DNA from: Lactarius indigo
Taxonomy: Eukaryota; Basidiomycota; Agaricomycetes; Russulales; Russulaceae
DNA length: 64,000 bases
Assembly: GCA_025766275.1 (NCBI GenBank)
Contig: JAFKAC010000049.1
Span: forward strand, 248,001-312,000
Direction: 5' to 3'
Part shown: positions 35,601 to 47,931 of the stretch, piece by piece
Layout: each line of letters begins with the position of its first letter
How positions within the stretch are numbered: the stretch's first letter is position 1
Notes under the pieces: generated by a model
Database searches by the model: none
The model's input: only the letters and a program-made list of their open reading frames with translations
What the model was told of the DNA's origin: nothing
Position numbers and translations under genes: made by a program

Positions 35601-37734
35601 CCAAGTGTTCGATGTCGTTCGTGCATTACTTCGGGATGGCGCGGATCCCAATGCACCAGGTATGAACGGGTTCACTCCATTGCACAGCGCGTCATTAGGC
35701 GGCGATTTTGATGCGGCGAAATTATTACTCGAGCACCAAGCAGACGTTAACGCCAAGAAGCACATGGAGACAGACGGCGACATCTTGGTCTCCACTCCGT
35801 TGTATTTTTCGGCGTTGACTGGTCAACTGGAAGTCTGCCGGCTATTACTGCAGCATGGAGCACGCGTAAACGTCCGAGAAGGCGATTCTGCTAGTGGGTC
35901 CCCTTTGGAAGCAGCATCGAGGGGCGGGCATTCGCATGTGGTGAAACTTTTGCTCGACCACGGTGCATGCGATCTCGTTCCTGGAAAACAACGACCCGCA
36001 CTGACAATAGCATCAATATCTGGAGACGTGGAGATTGTGTGCATTCTGATCGAGAATGATCATATAGGACTCCGCAGCCACAAGATGTCGCTATCACTGA
36101 GCCTGGCGTCAAAGCATGGGCATCTCGATATCGTCAAGTACTTACTTGATAACGGTGCTAATCCAAATGTGCGGGACGAAGATCACCAGACTCCATTGCA
36201 GTTGGCGATGTGCCATCAAAAAATCGAAGTCGCGCGCTTCTTAATCGAGCGCGGCGCAAGCCTCATCTTCAATGATAGGGACAATTCAACTCTGCTGCAC
36301 CCTGCATCACGACAAGGAATCCTCGACCTCATGGAAATATGCGTTAATGGCGGCATAATAGTCGATGTGCGGAATGCAAACGGGAAGACTCCCTTGCACC
36401 TCGCATCGGGCAACGGGAAGCTCGACGCTGCTAGTTTCCTCATCGAGCGTGGAGCGGATGTAAACGCCGAGGATGCTGATTTTTCGTCTCCATTTCATGA
36501 CGCATTAGCCCATGGACATCTCGAGGTCGCGAAGTTGCTAGTTGAACACGGCGCAAGCGTCAATAACCAAGACTGCTCTCAAAGAACACCATTATACCAC
36601 GCATCGGCTGATGGAAAGCTCGAGGTCGCACGTTTTCTTATTGATTGCGGAGCGGTTGTAAATGTCGAGGACGCGGATCTTTCCTCTCTACTCCATGATG
36701 CGTCAGTCAACGCACATCTCAAGGTCGTGGAGTTACTAGTTGAACACGGCGCAAGCGTCAATAAACAAAATCGCTCTCGAAGGACACCATTACATCATGC
36801 ATCGGCTAACGGAAACCTCGAGGTTGCTCGTTTCCTCATCGAATGCGGAGCGGACGTAAACGTCGAGGACGCTGATCTTTCCTCTCCGCTCTATGATGCA
36901 TCAGTCAACGGACATCTCAAGGTCGTGGAGTTGCTAGTTGAACACGGCGCAAGCGTCAATAAGCAGAATCGCTCTCGAAGGACACCATTACATCATGCAT
37001 CGGCTAACGGAAACCTCGAGATTGCGCGTTTCCTCATCGAACGCGGAGCGGATGTAAACGTCGAGGACGCTGATCTTTCCTCTCCACTCCATGATGCGTC
37101 AGTCAACGCACATCTCAAGGTCGTGGAGTTGCTAGTCGAGCACGGCGCAGACGCCCATAAGCGAAACAGCTCTGGCAGAACACCATTACATCGCGCATCG
37201 GCTAGCGGAAACCTCGAGGTCGCGCGTTTCCTCATTAAGCGCGGAGCGGTTGTAAACGTCGAGGATGCCGATTTCTCATCTCCACTTCACGACGCATCAG
37301 CCAATGGTCATCTCGAGGTCGTGTGGCTGCTAGTCGACAACGGCGCAGACGTCCATAAGCAAAATAGCTGTGAAGAAACCCCATTACATCGCGCATCCCG
37401 CAACGGAAGGCTCGAGGTCGCGCGTTTCCTCATCAAGTGCGGGTCACACATGGGCTCGAGAGACAGCGAGGGGCAAACGCCATTACACGTGGCGGCAAAA
37501 GGGGAACACCTAAGTGTTGTGGAGCTGCTAGTGGAATCGGGTGCGGATATCGATGTGCGCGATAGAAACAACGCGCTTCCCCTCGACGTAGCGCCTCGTA
37601 ATAGGAATGTCGCAAGGTTTCTGGCTAAGGGCGTGGATTCGGTCCCGGCCGACGATGTACGTTTGACTGTTCAATCCTCACTTTTGTTTTATATTTTTGT
37701 TTTGTTGTTTTGTTTTGGACAAGCGATGTATTAG
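32691..37734 (+). CDS. NLR-D: Goodbye-NACHT-ankyrin STAND protein (1509 aa)
   Basis: Exons: 32691-32951, 33004-33057, 33121-33319, 33372-33524, 33591-33629, 33682-33723, 33782-33952, 34013-34037, 34099-34698, 34749-37734; total 4530 bases in frame, same intron phases as NLR-C. The Goodbye-like domain starts MSSPNFQSIRDALEKY. The P-loop GNPGSGKS is joined across the exon 7/8 intron, and Walker B is 'VIYLIIDALDECP'. Ankyrin repeats begin near the codons at 35460 and run to about 37600. Within them, five near-identical 198-base blocks occur (36459-37448). The model ends in a hydrophobic stretch (SSLLFYIFVLLFCFGQAMY). A strong 5' splice consensus, gtacgt at 37657, precedes it, so the hydrophobic tail may be unspliced intron rather than protein. 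Opposite orientation to NLR-A to C. Confidence 0.88.
36459..37448 (+). repeat. 198-base (66-residue) tandem blocks in the NLR-D ankyrin domain
   Basis: The start 'gtaaa(c/t)g(c/t)cgaggatgctgat' recurs at about 36459, 36657, 36855, 37053 and 37251, a constant 198 bases. Each block encodes two alternating 33-residue ankyrin units: one with 'VEDADLSSPLHDASVN', one with 'RTPLHHASANGNLEVARFL'. Blocks 2, 3 and 4 are nearly identical at DNA level, silent sites included. Confidence 0.92.
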
Positions 37735-39433
37735 GTAGACAGGGACGTAACTCGGTTACCCACACTACTGTAGTACCCAAATACCCTGATGCAGACTTTG
37801 GAGGCTCGAGAACTCGAAACGAATGCGGGGAGAAGTCAGCGAAACACGGACAGCGATTCTCATCCTCAGTTCAAAGCACGTGCGTTCGCGCGCACACGCG
37901 CCGACAGGCATCACGTAACCTGCCCGATTGCACCACCCACGAAACCAATGACAAGCGTGCGGCCGCCCTATGCGACGTACTTGACCCGCGTCTAGAAAGC
38001 CAACCAAACTGCGCGAGCTGTATCGGTCAGAGCAACACTCCAGCAGCAGCAGCAGCTTCGACACGGCATGGAGTAGTTCTTCAGGAAAAACCTCCCGGAA
38101 TACGGACGTGATAATCGCGATAATTAATGATAATTAAGACTAGCGAGCACTAGCGACATCACAATTTCGATAATTCTTGCTCAATATAGAAATTGTTTTT
38201 CCTGATGTCACTTCGCGCGCTGGTGATGCCGCATGATGTTCTGTAAATTCTACCAGCCGTCCCGTCATATAGCCCCACGACGACCCCGGACCGGCGAGCA
38301 GCTCTGGGACGCGGCAACGATACGATCACGCGCACTCCAAATGCTGTACAGTGTGGGGGGGGGGGGACGAATGCACATGGGAAAGGGAAGGGCATGACGC
38401 CGTGATACGCCTTTGTTCGCGATTTTCAGATCGTAGCGATGCCGACGCTAGTATTCGCCACGCCACCCGTGACCGTCGAGGACCAGTTTCGCATCAGCGC
38501 ATCAGCGCCGACCGCGCAAAAATGTGGGTTGGGGGAGGAGCGAAGAGGAAATAATGACCGAGATCGCCGAACGGGATCGCCCGGCGGCTCGTGAAAATCC
38601 CCGGCTCGTGACATAAAGCGCGCGTTAGCCCGCCCCCGCACGCTCAGACGGCCTATTCAAACCGCCGCGCGTCAGGGCCAAACTCGAGCCCGGCAACGAG
38701 GGGGCCGCTGAGGGGGGTTAGCTTGTGCTCTCAGGGCGAATGGGCGCAAGGGGGTGCGCTCGCAGGGAGGCAGTGCGGGTTGTCCATTCGGGGGAAAGGG
38801 GGGAAAAAGAGAACACACGTCCGGGTTGTGGATGCTGTGTGCTGTGCTCGGATATTTCGGGTGTGTCGTGGGCGAAAGCAGGCGGAATCTTGCTGCTGCG
38901 CGTACTCGGTAATCACAAATACCGTCATCGTATGGGCATGATGCATGATATACTAACTTACGAAGAACTTATGCCCTTATACCCGGACATCGAGGGCTCG
39001 AGCGACATAACACTTGTAATGCCGGTCCGAGGCGCCGAGGCCGGGAATCACCCGAAAACAAAAATAGAACCAGCGACGAGTTGTGATGATCGTCAACGTC
39101 ACTATCAAACCCTAGCAGGCAGCCTCAGATAAAAAATAGAGTTGAATCGCATGCACGGTCATATCGTCCTGTTGTGCAAAGAAGGGAAACGATGCGTAGA
39201 CAAAACAGCCAATAAAATAATAAACAAGAGGGGGCAGACGGGGAGAGGGGGGGGGAAGAGCGAAGGGGGGGGAGGGGGACGTCCGTTGATGCAAGTGTAC
39301 AATACCATCATTACTGTAGATATACTTCACCTCGTCAATACTACATATATTGGTATACTGATAGTCGTCGTCACAAATAACAAAAAAAGGAAAAAACGCT
39401 CGCGCTCGCGTCTCTAAAACTCCGGTGCGTTGT
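37735..39433. other. Intergenic region between NLR-D and tvp38
   Basis: Convergent gene ends. It contains a 12-base or longer G run near 38354-38368, a G-rich stretch near 39230-39285, a small inverted-repeat element (38079-38207) and several open frames without recognisable domains. The last 300 bases are probably the tvp38 3' untranslated region. No gene supported. Confidence 0.55.
38079..38207. mobile_element. Possible 129-base relative of the 4381-4500 insertion
   Basis: Ends CTTCAGGAAAAAC and, on the other strand, CATCAGGAAAAAC form a 13-base inverted repeat with one mismatch, resembling the ends of the element at 4381-4500. Both interiors contain a 'gcactagcg/gcactagtcg' motif. No clear target duplication, and no empty site to compare, so the call is tentative. 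Confidence 0.4.
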
Positions 39434-41562
39434 TCACCGGTAACTCGGAGGCGGCGAGAACGCGCGTGGTGGCGTTGACGTCAGCTCCGCCGCGTACGGG
39501 TGCTGGTACTGGCGCTGTGGTGCCGCTGCTGCTGCTGCTGCCGCCGCCGCCGAGTTCTCCGCAAAGTGCTCCGGGTGGTACGTCACGTACTGCGCCTCCG
39601 TGCTCAGCCGCGGGGAGCGCGTGCGGCGCCTAGCCGAGCGCGGCGACTGGGGTGGTGGCGGGAAGGACGACGATACGGGGTCAGGTGACGACGAGCGGGG
39701 CGTATATGTTCCCGGGGCGGGTGCGGGGTCTGGTGGACGTGCCGTCTTGGGTGTACGCGCATTGGTCCATTCGTCCTCTGGGTCTTGCGACAGCGTCGCA
39801 GCGGCTGCAGCTGCTGGCGAGGCGTATAACGCTGACGGGCTGAATGATGGAGGGCGTGGACGCGGTGCGTGCAGACGGGGGTCGGGACTGTAGCCGATGG
39901 CGTGGCCCGTCTCGTCCCATTGTTGATGCTGATGGCTGGGTCCTCCATACCCCCCCTCCCTCTCCGGGTCGTATGGCTGCAGCGGGATGTCTGAATCAGA
40001 TGGATTCGGGTGGAAGGCGGATACGGTCGATTCGTTGTTGTTATAGTAAGACGGGCCGAGCTCCAGCTTTGCTTGCCTGAATAGTACTAAGTTTGAATGC
40101 GTACAAACGACGGCGCGGAGGGACGAACCGGGCTTTACGACGCTCGTATATCACTGCGGGCTTGACGCGATTCAGCTCGCGGTAGATGTACCATGCGGCG
40201 GCGATGGTGACAATCGTGGTGATTGTGATTACCGAGTAGCTCGCTATGCGTTGGGGAACCGTCTCCTCTGCAGGGCCATAACGGTAAGCGATGGTAATTA
40301 CAGATAAAGTGCACGGCACGCACTCGCTCCGGACCCTTCTATGATAACACCGATGTACACAGTGGCAAGTTGCTTTGGCAATGACAGAAATGCGGCTAAA
40401 GCAAAAGTCCACACGCTCATACCGCAAGTAGCGAATACAGCGGTGGTAACTTGCCAAAGAGACGTCAGTCGTCTAGGCCTCCCAAGAGAACGCGAGAACG
40501 AGGGGACATACAGTGACCAGGGATGGCACTGAAACGAGCGACGAGGGCGATCTTGAAGCCACCCTCGCGGACGACTCGCGCAAGACACCCGTATTGCATG
40601 TTTGTCTTTTCGAGCTTGTCACCACGAGCGCGACAACAGTACTTGAAGGCGCTTTATGATGCGCGCACGAGATATGATGTCGTCAGGCCACGGAAGGAGA
40701 CGATAAGAATTTCACGTACTAGAAATTGCCCAACTCGCCAAGGAACGTCCCAGCCGCGACGATCGCAAAACCTATCCATAGACCCCAAACGACGCCACAC
40801 AGAATCGCGATGATCTCGTGGCCGAAGAGCTACCGACGCATAATCGTCAGCGGGGACGGGGGCGCGATCCGAATAAGTAGTCGAAGATTGGCACACACCG
40901 GAGGGAAAGATATGACGAAGAGTATGGCTATCGGAATCGCCCACCCACCAGGAAGGCTGGCAAAGAGGGTTGGTCAGTAAGAGGGGTAGAGCCGAAGCAA
41001 CGGCATCACGAAAGAAGAGTGTTGGGAAAAACGGCGGATACTCGGTAACCTCCCTTGGCAGATCCACAGAAGCCTTGGCGTCCCGTCGCCTAGAACACGA
41101 CTGGCGAGAAAAAGAAAACACCAGAACAAAGGCTCACTTTTTAACCTTGTGCGCCATGGGAGTGAGCTTGTCGACGATTTGATGGTGAAATACAGTGATG
41201 AAAAGGGTTATCGCAGTGAGGATGACGGCAATCACATAGTACCCTGAGGAAGGTAAGGAAGGAGCGTCAGCAAAGAATGACTGAAAGACGATTCTCAACG
41301 CACATAGCCACTCTCGACGGAACCAAAAGCGCCAGGAGGTCATGGACTTCCAATCGAACAGACCATTGCGGGCGAGCTCGGCGGCCTCGCTAGGCGTAGG
41401 ACTGGGGGTGCGCGAAATACGGTTTGAGGCGAACTCGTACTTGCCATGTACGGTCGAGGACGAGTCGCCGAAGGAATACGGAGCTGAAGAGCCGTTGGGA
41501 GGGTACAGGTAGGGGTCATTCGCGCCAGGCTGACGTCCATATGCCGGATATGGTGAAGACAT
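39434..41562 (-). CDS. tvp38: Tvp38/TMEM64-family Golgi membrane protein (526 aa)
   Basis: Eight exons in frame: 41562-41304, 41243-41138, 40956-40899, 40829-40720, 40651-40512, 40449-40324, 40267-40129, 40076-39434; total 1581 bases. The N-terminal cytosolic part (MSSPYPAYGRQPG) is followed by 'FDWKSMTSWRFWFRREW' and a first membrane segment 'YYVIAVILTAITLFITVF'. The VTT (SNARE-associated) core is clear: 'IPIAILFVISFPPLFGHEII', 'FLGELGNFYAFKYCCRARG', 'GGFKIALVARFSAIPGHFTT' and 'LSLPKQLATVYIGVIIEGSG'. A last membrane segment 'TIVTIAAAWYIYRELNRVKP' is followed by a long Pro/Ser/Ala-rich tail ending PPPSYR. Known role of the family: multispanning Golgi/vesicle membrane protein of the VTT/DedA group, related to lipid scramblases. 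The last intron was chosen as gttcgt...ttcag (52 bases); a 28-base alternative starting gtacgc also keeps frame but is too short to be likely. Confidence 0.92.
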
Positions 41563-42331
41563 GTTTGCCCAAACCGAAAAAAGTGGGAAAGGAGAGACGG
41601 AAAAGGGGTTCAAGCGGAAGAGATAGAGGTAGAGATAAGGAGGGGGAGGGAAAGGGGAACGGGGGCAATGAGGGATACGGTATCCGAGATGAGTGCGTGA
41701 CAAAGAATATGAATTATTCAAGCGCAGCCAACCGTTTCGTTTCTATCACAATTGTCTCACATCAAACTCGTTCTAAGTATCATAATCATCTGTAACTCTC
41801 AATACCGTCCGGGTCCTTCCATCGCTCCAAATCTTTATCACCCCGCACAGCTCATCTGTCATCACGGCGCTGCGGCATGTCCGTTTCATGAGCGCTTTCG
41901 TAACGACATTCCTGTGCGGTGGCTCGGGGCTGCGTAATTTTGACCGCCCTGCAACATTATCAACATCTCACCTGTTGGATTGAACCTTAGTATGTGCAGG
42001 TTGGATACCTTGTCCGACTTCTGTTCGTTGTTTTTGGGTCCGAATATCCTTGTCTCCAGCTCGCACTGTCTTCTTCTCTTTCAGTGCTTCTTCGGCGTAC
42101 GCTCTCCGTCAATACAAAGACACGGACCTATTCAGTCTCCTACAGCTTTAGCGATGTACGATTTACAGTCAGGTTTACAACGGGGTCAAGGGTTCGGGTT
42201 ATATGTGATGACTTCGATATCGCGTGTTCGTCTGGCGGTGTACACGCCTTCACGAACATGTGTAGACAGGTGGCGAGACGAAATAGCAGTGCAATCAGAT
42301 CATATAATTTTATATCTCTGATTTAAATATA
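41563..42331. other. Intergenic, tvp38 promoter side
   Basis: Pyrimidine-rich sequence upstream of the tvp38 start on the minus strand (about 41570-41660), then mixed sequence up to the tRNA. Overlapping plus-strand open frames near 41980-42326 show no domain. No gene supported. Confidence 0.5.
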
Positions 42332-42403
42332 TCGGATATGGTGTAACGGTTAACATTGCCGCCTCTCACGCGGCAGCTCGGGGTTCGATTCCCCGTATCC
42401 GAA
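42332..42403 (+). tRNA. tRNA-Glu-CUC: tRNA-Glu (anticodon CTC)
   Basis: A perfect 7-pair acceptor stem (TCGGATA with TATCCGA), the A-box-like TGGTGTAACGGT, a 5-pair anticodon stem GCCGC/GCGGC with loop CTCTCAC (anticodon at 42365-42367), and a T arm CGGGG-TTCGATT-CCCCG containing the B box. No intron. A run of five T at 42406-42410 can serve as RNA polymerase III terminator. Confidence 0.97.
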
Positions 42404-42405
42404 AG

Positions 42406-42410
42406 TTTTT
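42406..42410 (+). terminator. Pol III terminator of tRNA-Glu
   Basis: TTTTT three bases after the discriminator base. Confidence 0.7.
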
Positions 42411-42915
42411 GCCCGTCCCCACATTGGAAAGGATATGCCCGCTCGTTTGTACGATTCCATATTGCCAGCGATCCGTTGTTGCACCTCGATTCCAACTGGC
42501 CCTCCCTGAGCCTTTTGCACCGCACTACAGAAGCCGAGCATTGTTGATCAAGCCGACCCCATTCTAACCCCTTGGTTATTCCCGTACTGAAGTGGCCCAA
42601 CCATCAAAAGCTTCCATATATCAAAGGCGAGGTTCACCCTTGAACGCGTGGTCCAAGAACTTTTTGTGATCTCCACCATGCTACCCAAATAAGACTTGCC
42701 AACTTGGGGGTCCATTTGGTGATGTATATCTTGATGCTTCGTGACATCAAGCAAGGCATCAAGCGCCCCTGCGCCTATTGTAGCAGACCAGTCGTGAGAC
42801 TTCATCAGATGACTAACAGTTATTAGGCTCGTGGCCTGAGCCCTCATTCCACACGCCGTCACTTGTCTGTCGTACCCTTCAAACATTGTCCAACGAACTC
42901 GTGTTTTCAGAGAGA
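42411..42915. other. Intergenic, NLR-E upstream region
   Basis: About 500 bases between the tRNA terminator and the NLR-E start. A minus-strand open frame (134 codons, 42548-42952) overlaps the NLR-E start codon and has no recognised domain, so I do not call it. No clear TATA box. Confidence 0.5.
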
Positions 42916-45900
42916 ATGTCTTCCGCCTACTTCCGATTAATTGAAGATGCATTGGATGCCTATTCCAGGGAGACTGGGATAGACATTACTGAACATCCTT
43001 TCGCCGCCGAGCTTCAAGTCATCGACTCTGCTGATGAAGTGTTTCGGCTGCTTGAAGCCAGGGCGAAAGGACTCAAAGACTATCGGGAAGGAAAGTTAAC
43101 GGATTGCCTCCGCCTTATAGTGCATGTACACTATGTGTTCAGTGACACTCTTGGTGAGGCAGTTAGTCTGGTGCGTCACTGAGAGTCCAATGTTTTCTGG
43201 GAGTATCGTTTTAACACCCATGGTTCAAGGCCGCATTTCCACCCGCAAATATGATCTTCGTTGGGGTCTATGTCCTCCTCACGGTGCGCGTCTTTGCTTC
43301 CTCCAGCTTTATACCTGCGATAACTGGGTATATAGGCCGCTAGCGCCATCGCTTCTGGATACGACACTCTCGTTGGCCTCTTTGAACCCCTCGAATGTTT
43401 CCTCAAACCCGCCCGGATTCTTTCCGCGGTCCCCAGCACGGCTTCAACTACGGGCGTGGTCTTGAAAATTATGGTTGAAGTACTCTCCGTGCTTTCCATA
43501 GCGACGAAGCAGGTGGTGCAAGGAGGACTCAGTAAGCGCGGTTTTCGTCCTCGAATTTCCCATTTCTCAGCGCGCTACAGAGAGTTTCGCAAAGAAGCTG
43601 CTCGGCTCAGGCGAGATTTCGGCTGTGTTGCAGAGGGTGAACCGACTCACCCAGGACGAGGTCTACATGACTGTGGTCCACATTCTAGAGGTCGTTTATG
43701 GTCTCGTGTACAATATGAAGGTGGTCATAGGCGGTGCGGCGCTCATCTAGCTTGTTACCCTATGTTCGGCTAATTTCTTTGCAAGTAGATGGAGAGTCGT
43801 CTCTCGGTGTCATTCGACCAACTCTTGGTTTGTTCGGCGTGAATTGTTATTGTCCCTTCTTTGGCTAACCATGTCGATCTACAGTTACGATGCAAGAGAT
43901 GGTGGACTCAGTAAACGAAGCTACTCGTCCGTTTGTTCTGCTTGCATGGGTAACCGTCTAAGCTGAACTATTCATGCAGGCGATCAAAGACTCGATCGAA
44001 ACCGGAGGTGGCTCTCCCCCCCAGACCCATCGGTAAACTACAACATGGCGCGCGAAGCATACCATGAAGGAACTGCAAGGTGGTTTCTCCAGAGCAGTAC
44101 CTTCCGTGATTGGAGGGTGGTCGGTTCTCTCATATGGATTCACGGTATACGTACGCCTTTTCAAACTTTCCAGTGGTTTCTGATCTCTAACAGCTGATAT
44201 CCTAGCTGGATCTGGGAAGAGTATCTTATGGTCCGTGTCGCGTCGTTCTCGTCGTCACTCACTATTCATATCCTCGTCTAGCTCCTCTATAATTGAGGAA
44301 GTTATGAACCTGCGTGATGCTGGACTAGCCCTGGTGGCCTATTTCTTCTTTGACTTTAGGGACACCACGAAGCAGGATCGACGTGGACTCCTCTCCTCTC
44401 TTCTTTGCCAGCTCAGCGCCGCGTCTGACCCGTGCAGTGATATTTTGTTTCGTCTGTATTCGTCTCACGATGGGGGGGCACAACAGCCTAGCGATGCGGC
44501 GCTTACGCAGTGTCTCATGGATATGCTCCACCTGCATGAACAACCGGAAATTTATATCATTTTGGATGCTGTCGACGAATGCCCCAACTTCTCCGGGGTG
44601 CCGACTCCGCGTGAATCGATGCTCGCGTTTCTGGAGGACCTCGTCGACTTGCGACCTACAAATTTACGTATCTGTGTCTCCAGTCGCCCGGAGGTCGACA
44701 TCCGAGCCGCTCTCGGACCCTTGGCGCAGTTCCAAGTGTCCCTTCATGATGAACGAGGACAAAAGGAAGACATCTTGTTATTCATCAATAAACTCGTGCA
44801 CGCTGATCGGAAGATGCGAAAATGGAGGGGAGAGGAGCAGAAGTTGGTTATTGATACGCTCTCAGATAGAGCAGACGGCGGGTAAGCGATCGCTGTCACG
44901 GTTACTCGAAAGAGCCTTAGCAAATACTTCCCGCAGATTTAGATGGGTTTTCTGCCAATTGGAAGCCCTGCGTCTCCGCATCCCCGGAAACATAGCGAGA
45001 GCATTAAAGGAACTGCCAGGAACGTTGGACGAAACGTACGAACGCATTTTAATCACGATTGGCGCAGATATGCGGCAGTTCGCACACCGCCTTTTTCAGT
45101 GCCTCGTGGTATCCGTTAGGCCACTGCGCGTCGAGGAGCTAGCGGATATTCTGGCGGTCGATTTCGATACCACATCGCTCCCCGTGTTCAAACCAGGTTG
45201 GCACTCGGACGACGCAGAGGAACTTGTCCTTTCTGCGTGCTCTAGTCTTATCACCGTCGTCGGCGTGGACGGGTCTCGGGTTGTCCAATTCTCACATTTT
45301 TCAGTTCGGGAATTCTTGATATCGGACCGCCTTGCCGTCGCGGGAGAAAGTCTATCTTATTATCATGTCGTTCCTCCCTTGGCACATACCACACTCGCTC
45401 AAGCTTCCCTCAGTATTTTATACCACCTTGACGACCACCTTGACCAAGACAGCATTAAGCATTTTCCGCTAGCCATTTACGCTGCCCGACATTGGGTCGA
45501 CCACGGCGAGTTCGAGCATGTATCATCAACCATCCAAGTGGCCATGGAACGCCTCTTTGACTCAGATAGGCCACACTTCTCTGCATGGGTCTGGATATAC
45601 GATATGGACCACCCGTGGAAGGACCACATGTCTACGATGCGTCCAACACGGCCTACAGCAGCCCCGTTATACTACGCGGCATTGTGTGGCTTTCGGAACC
45701 TCGTCGAGCACCTCGTCGCTTCCAGTCCACGGGATGTCAATGCCGGCGGTGGATATTACGGGACTTCACTGCATGCCGCACTCGTCAAGGGTCATGTCGA
45801 CACTGCTTTATTATTACTCGCGAATGGCGCGGAAATAAACGCTCTGGACGACGAAAACCTGAGTCCATTGCATAGAGCATCGCGAAACGGACATAGCTAT

Positions 45901-47931
45901 ATAGTGGAATTATTACTCCAACATGGCGCAGACGTCAACGCACGAAACGGGAGAGGCGACACTCCATTAGCTATGGCATCAAGCAATGGGGAACTCGAGG
46001 TTTCAAGGCTCCTACTCGAGCGCGGGGCAGACGTCAATTCCCGAGACGAAAAAGAATGGACACCACTACATCTCGCGTCGCGATATGGGCACCTCGAAAC
46101 TGTACGGGCGCTAATAGACTACGGTGCTGACGTAAACGCACAGCAGGAGAACCTCTGGACGGCGTTACGTCTGGCCACAGCCACCGGGAACCTCGACGTT
46201 GCGCACTTCCTCGTCGAATACGGTGCCTCCATCGACACGGAGGACCAAAAGAAAATAAAACATCCGAACCTGGCATCTCGTGTCGGCAAACTAGAAGTTG
46301 TACATTCGTTGATCGGGCGTGGCGCCACCGCGAGCTCCCGTTACGAAAATGGCTGGACTCCCCTCCACGACGCGGCACAGAAAGCCCATTTAGATGTTAT
46401 GGAGAAATTACTCAATCGTGGCGCAGACATAAACGTGCGTGGTGAGAACGGGGAGACTCCGTTGGATCTCGCGTCGGGCGGCGAAAGCGTTCAGGCTGTT
46501 AGTTTCCTGGTCGAACACGGCGCAGATGTGAACTCATGCGACAACAATAGCTGGACTCCGCTCCACACAGCTTCGCGAAACGGCAACCTTCACATTGTAC
46601 GACTATTACTCAGCAATGGCGCAGATGTCGACGCGCGGAATGCGGACAACCGGACACCTTTGGCCCTGACATCGGAGAATGGAAGTGTCGAGGTTTCGCG
46701 ATTCCTCATCGACCGCGGCGCAGATGTCAATTCTAGCGACAACAAGGGTTGGACCTCATTGCACTCGGCATCGCGATTCGGCCATCTGCAAGTTGTGCGG
46801 CTATTACTCGACCATTGTGCGGGCGCAAACTCACAGAGTGGGGACATGTGGTCTCCACTGCATCTCGCAACAGCCAACGGGCATTTGAAGATCGCAGGAT
46901 TACTGATTCAGCGCGGCGCCGACGTCGACAGGCGCAATTTGAATCAAGAAACCGCGCTGATCCTCGCGTCGAAGAATGGGAAGCTCGAGGTTGCACACCT
47001 CCTACTAAAGTGCGGCTCCGAAGTAAATTCTCAAGATAGCGAGGGTTGCACGCCTTTACACTCAGCGTTCCAGGCTGGACATTTCAAGGTTGCGAGGCTG
47101 TTGTTGGAGTGGGGCGCTAATTTCGACTTATTGAACCATGCCAGTAAAAGCCCTCTAGACCTGGCGTCAGGTGACGGGAGTCACGAGGTCGCATGCTTCC
47201 TGGGAGAACGGAAAGGACAAGTGGTCGCCCAGAACACCACAGACCTTACTTCGTCAGCCGGAGCGCCGCAGCCGAGGCAACCCGATCCTACGCGGTCGTT
47301 CCTGAACCGTGGGAAAGACGAAGATATCCCCAACGACGAGAAGACTCCCATGCACGTAGCCTCAAGAAATGGACAAATTCCCGTTTTACGGACATTACTT
47401 GGGAATGGTGCTGACGTTAACGAGCGGAATGCAGATCACCAGACTCCGTTGGATGTGGCGTCAAGCGTGGGAAAACTTGATGTCGTGAGATTGTTAATTG
47501 ATTCTGGCGCGGATGTGAATTCCCAGTGCGACGCCGGGTGGACTCCACTGCACAAGGCATCACAATGTGGGCACTTTCATATCGTGCGGCTTCTTCTCGA
47601 TCACGGCGCCGAAGTCAGCGTTAGGGAGCAAGAGCGCTGGACCCCCTTGCACCTCGCGTCTTACAACGGTTACCTGGAAATTGTCCATTTACTACTCGAA
47701 AGGGGTGCAGATGTCCACGCTCGAAATTTCGGTGGCCTGACTCCTTTCCAGGCGGCATCAGCAAGTGGGCACCTCATGATTGCGCAGCTGTTGTTGGAGT
47801 ATGGCGTACATGAAGACATGGAGGTTGCTACCGGCACACGCAGGCTGACCCCGATAACTACGCACCAAGCCACGCACTATGTCTTTGTCCTACAACTTTT
47901 GGCCCTATCGTTAGTGTATATATTTCGATGA
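42916..47931 (+). CDS. NLR-E: Goodbye-NACHT-ankyrin STAND protein (1509 aa)
   Basis: Exons: 42916-43170, 43230-43283, 43336-43531, 43581-43733, 43789-43827, 43885-43926, 43980-44150, 44206-44230, 44282-44881, 44937-47931; total 4530 bases in frame. The start is the internal ATG before SSAYFRLIEDAL, matching its paralogues. The Goodbye-like domain is diverged ('VFSDTLGEAVSL', 'FPPANMIFVGVYVLL'), the P-loop is GIPGSGKS, and Walker B reads 'IYIILDAVDECP' (Val for Leu, acidic residues kept). Ankyrin repeats run from about 45650 to 47820, split by a linker rich in Ser, Pro and Gln near 47220-47330. The C-terminus ends in a hydrophobic stretch (THYVFVLQLLALSLVYIF), which could be a membrane anchor. 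It is more distant from A to D than they are from each other. Confidence 0.88.

Noticed and set aside
36459..37448. Regular repeats considered as a CRISPR array or satellite
   Set aside because: The 198-base repeats are coding ankyrin units in frame with no unique spacers, in a eukaryotic gene.
38725..39132. 135-codon plus-strand frame downstream of NLR-D
   Set aside because: Composition is irregular, no domain, lies in the likely 3' region of tvp38.
42548..42952. 134-codon minus-strand frame overlapping the NLR-E start
   Set aside because: No domain, overlaps a well-supported start codon, and the paralogues have no equivalent.
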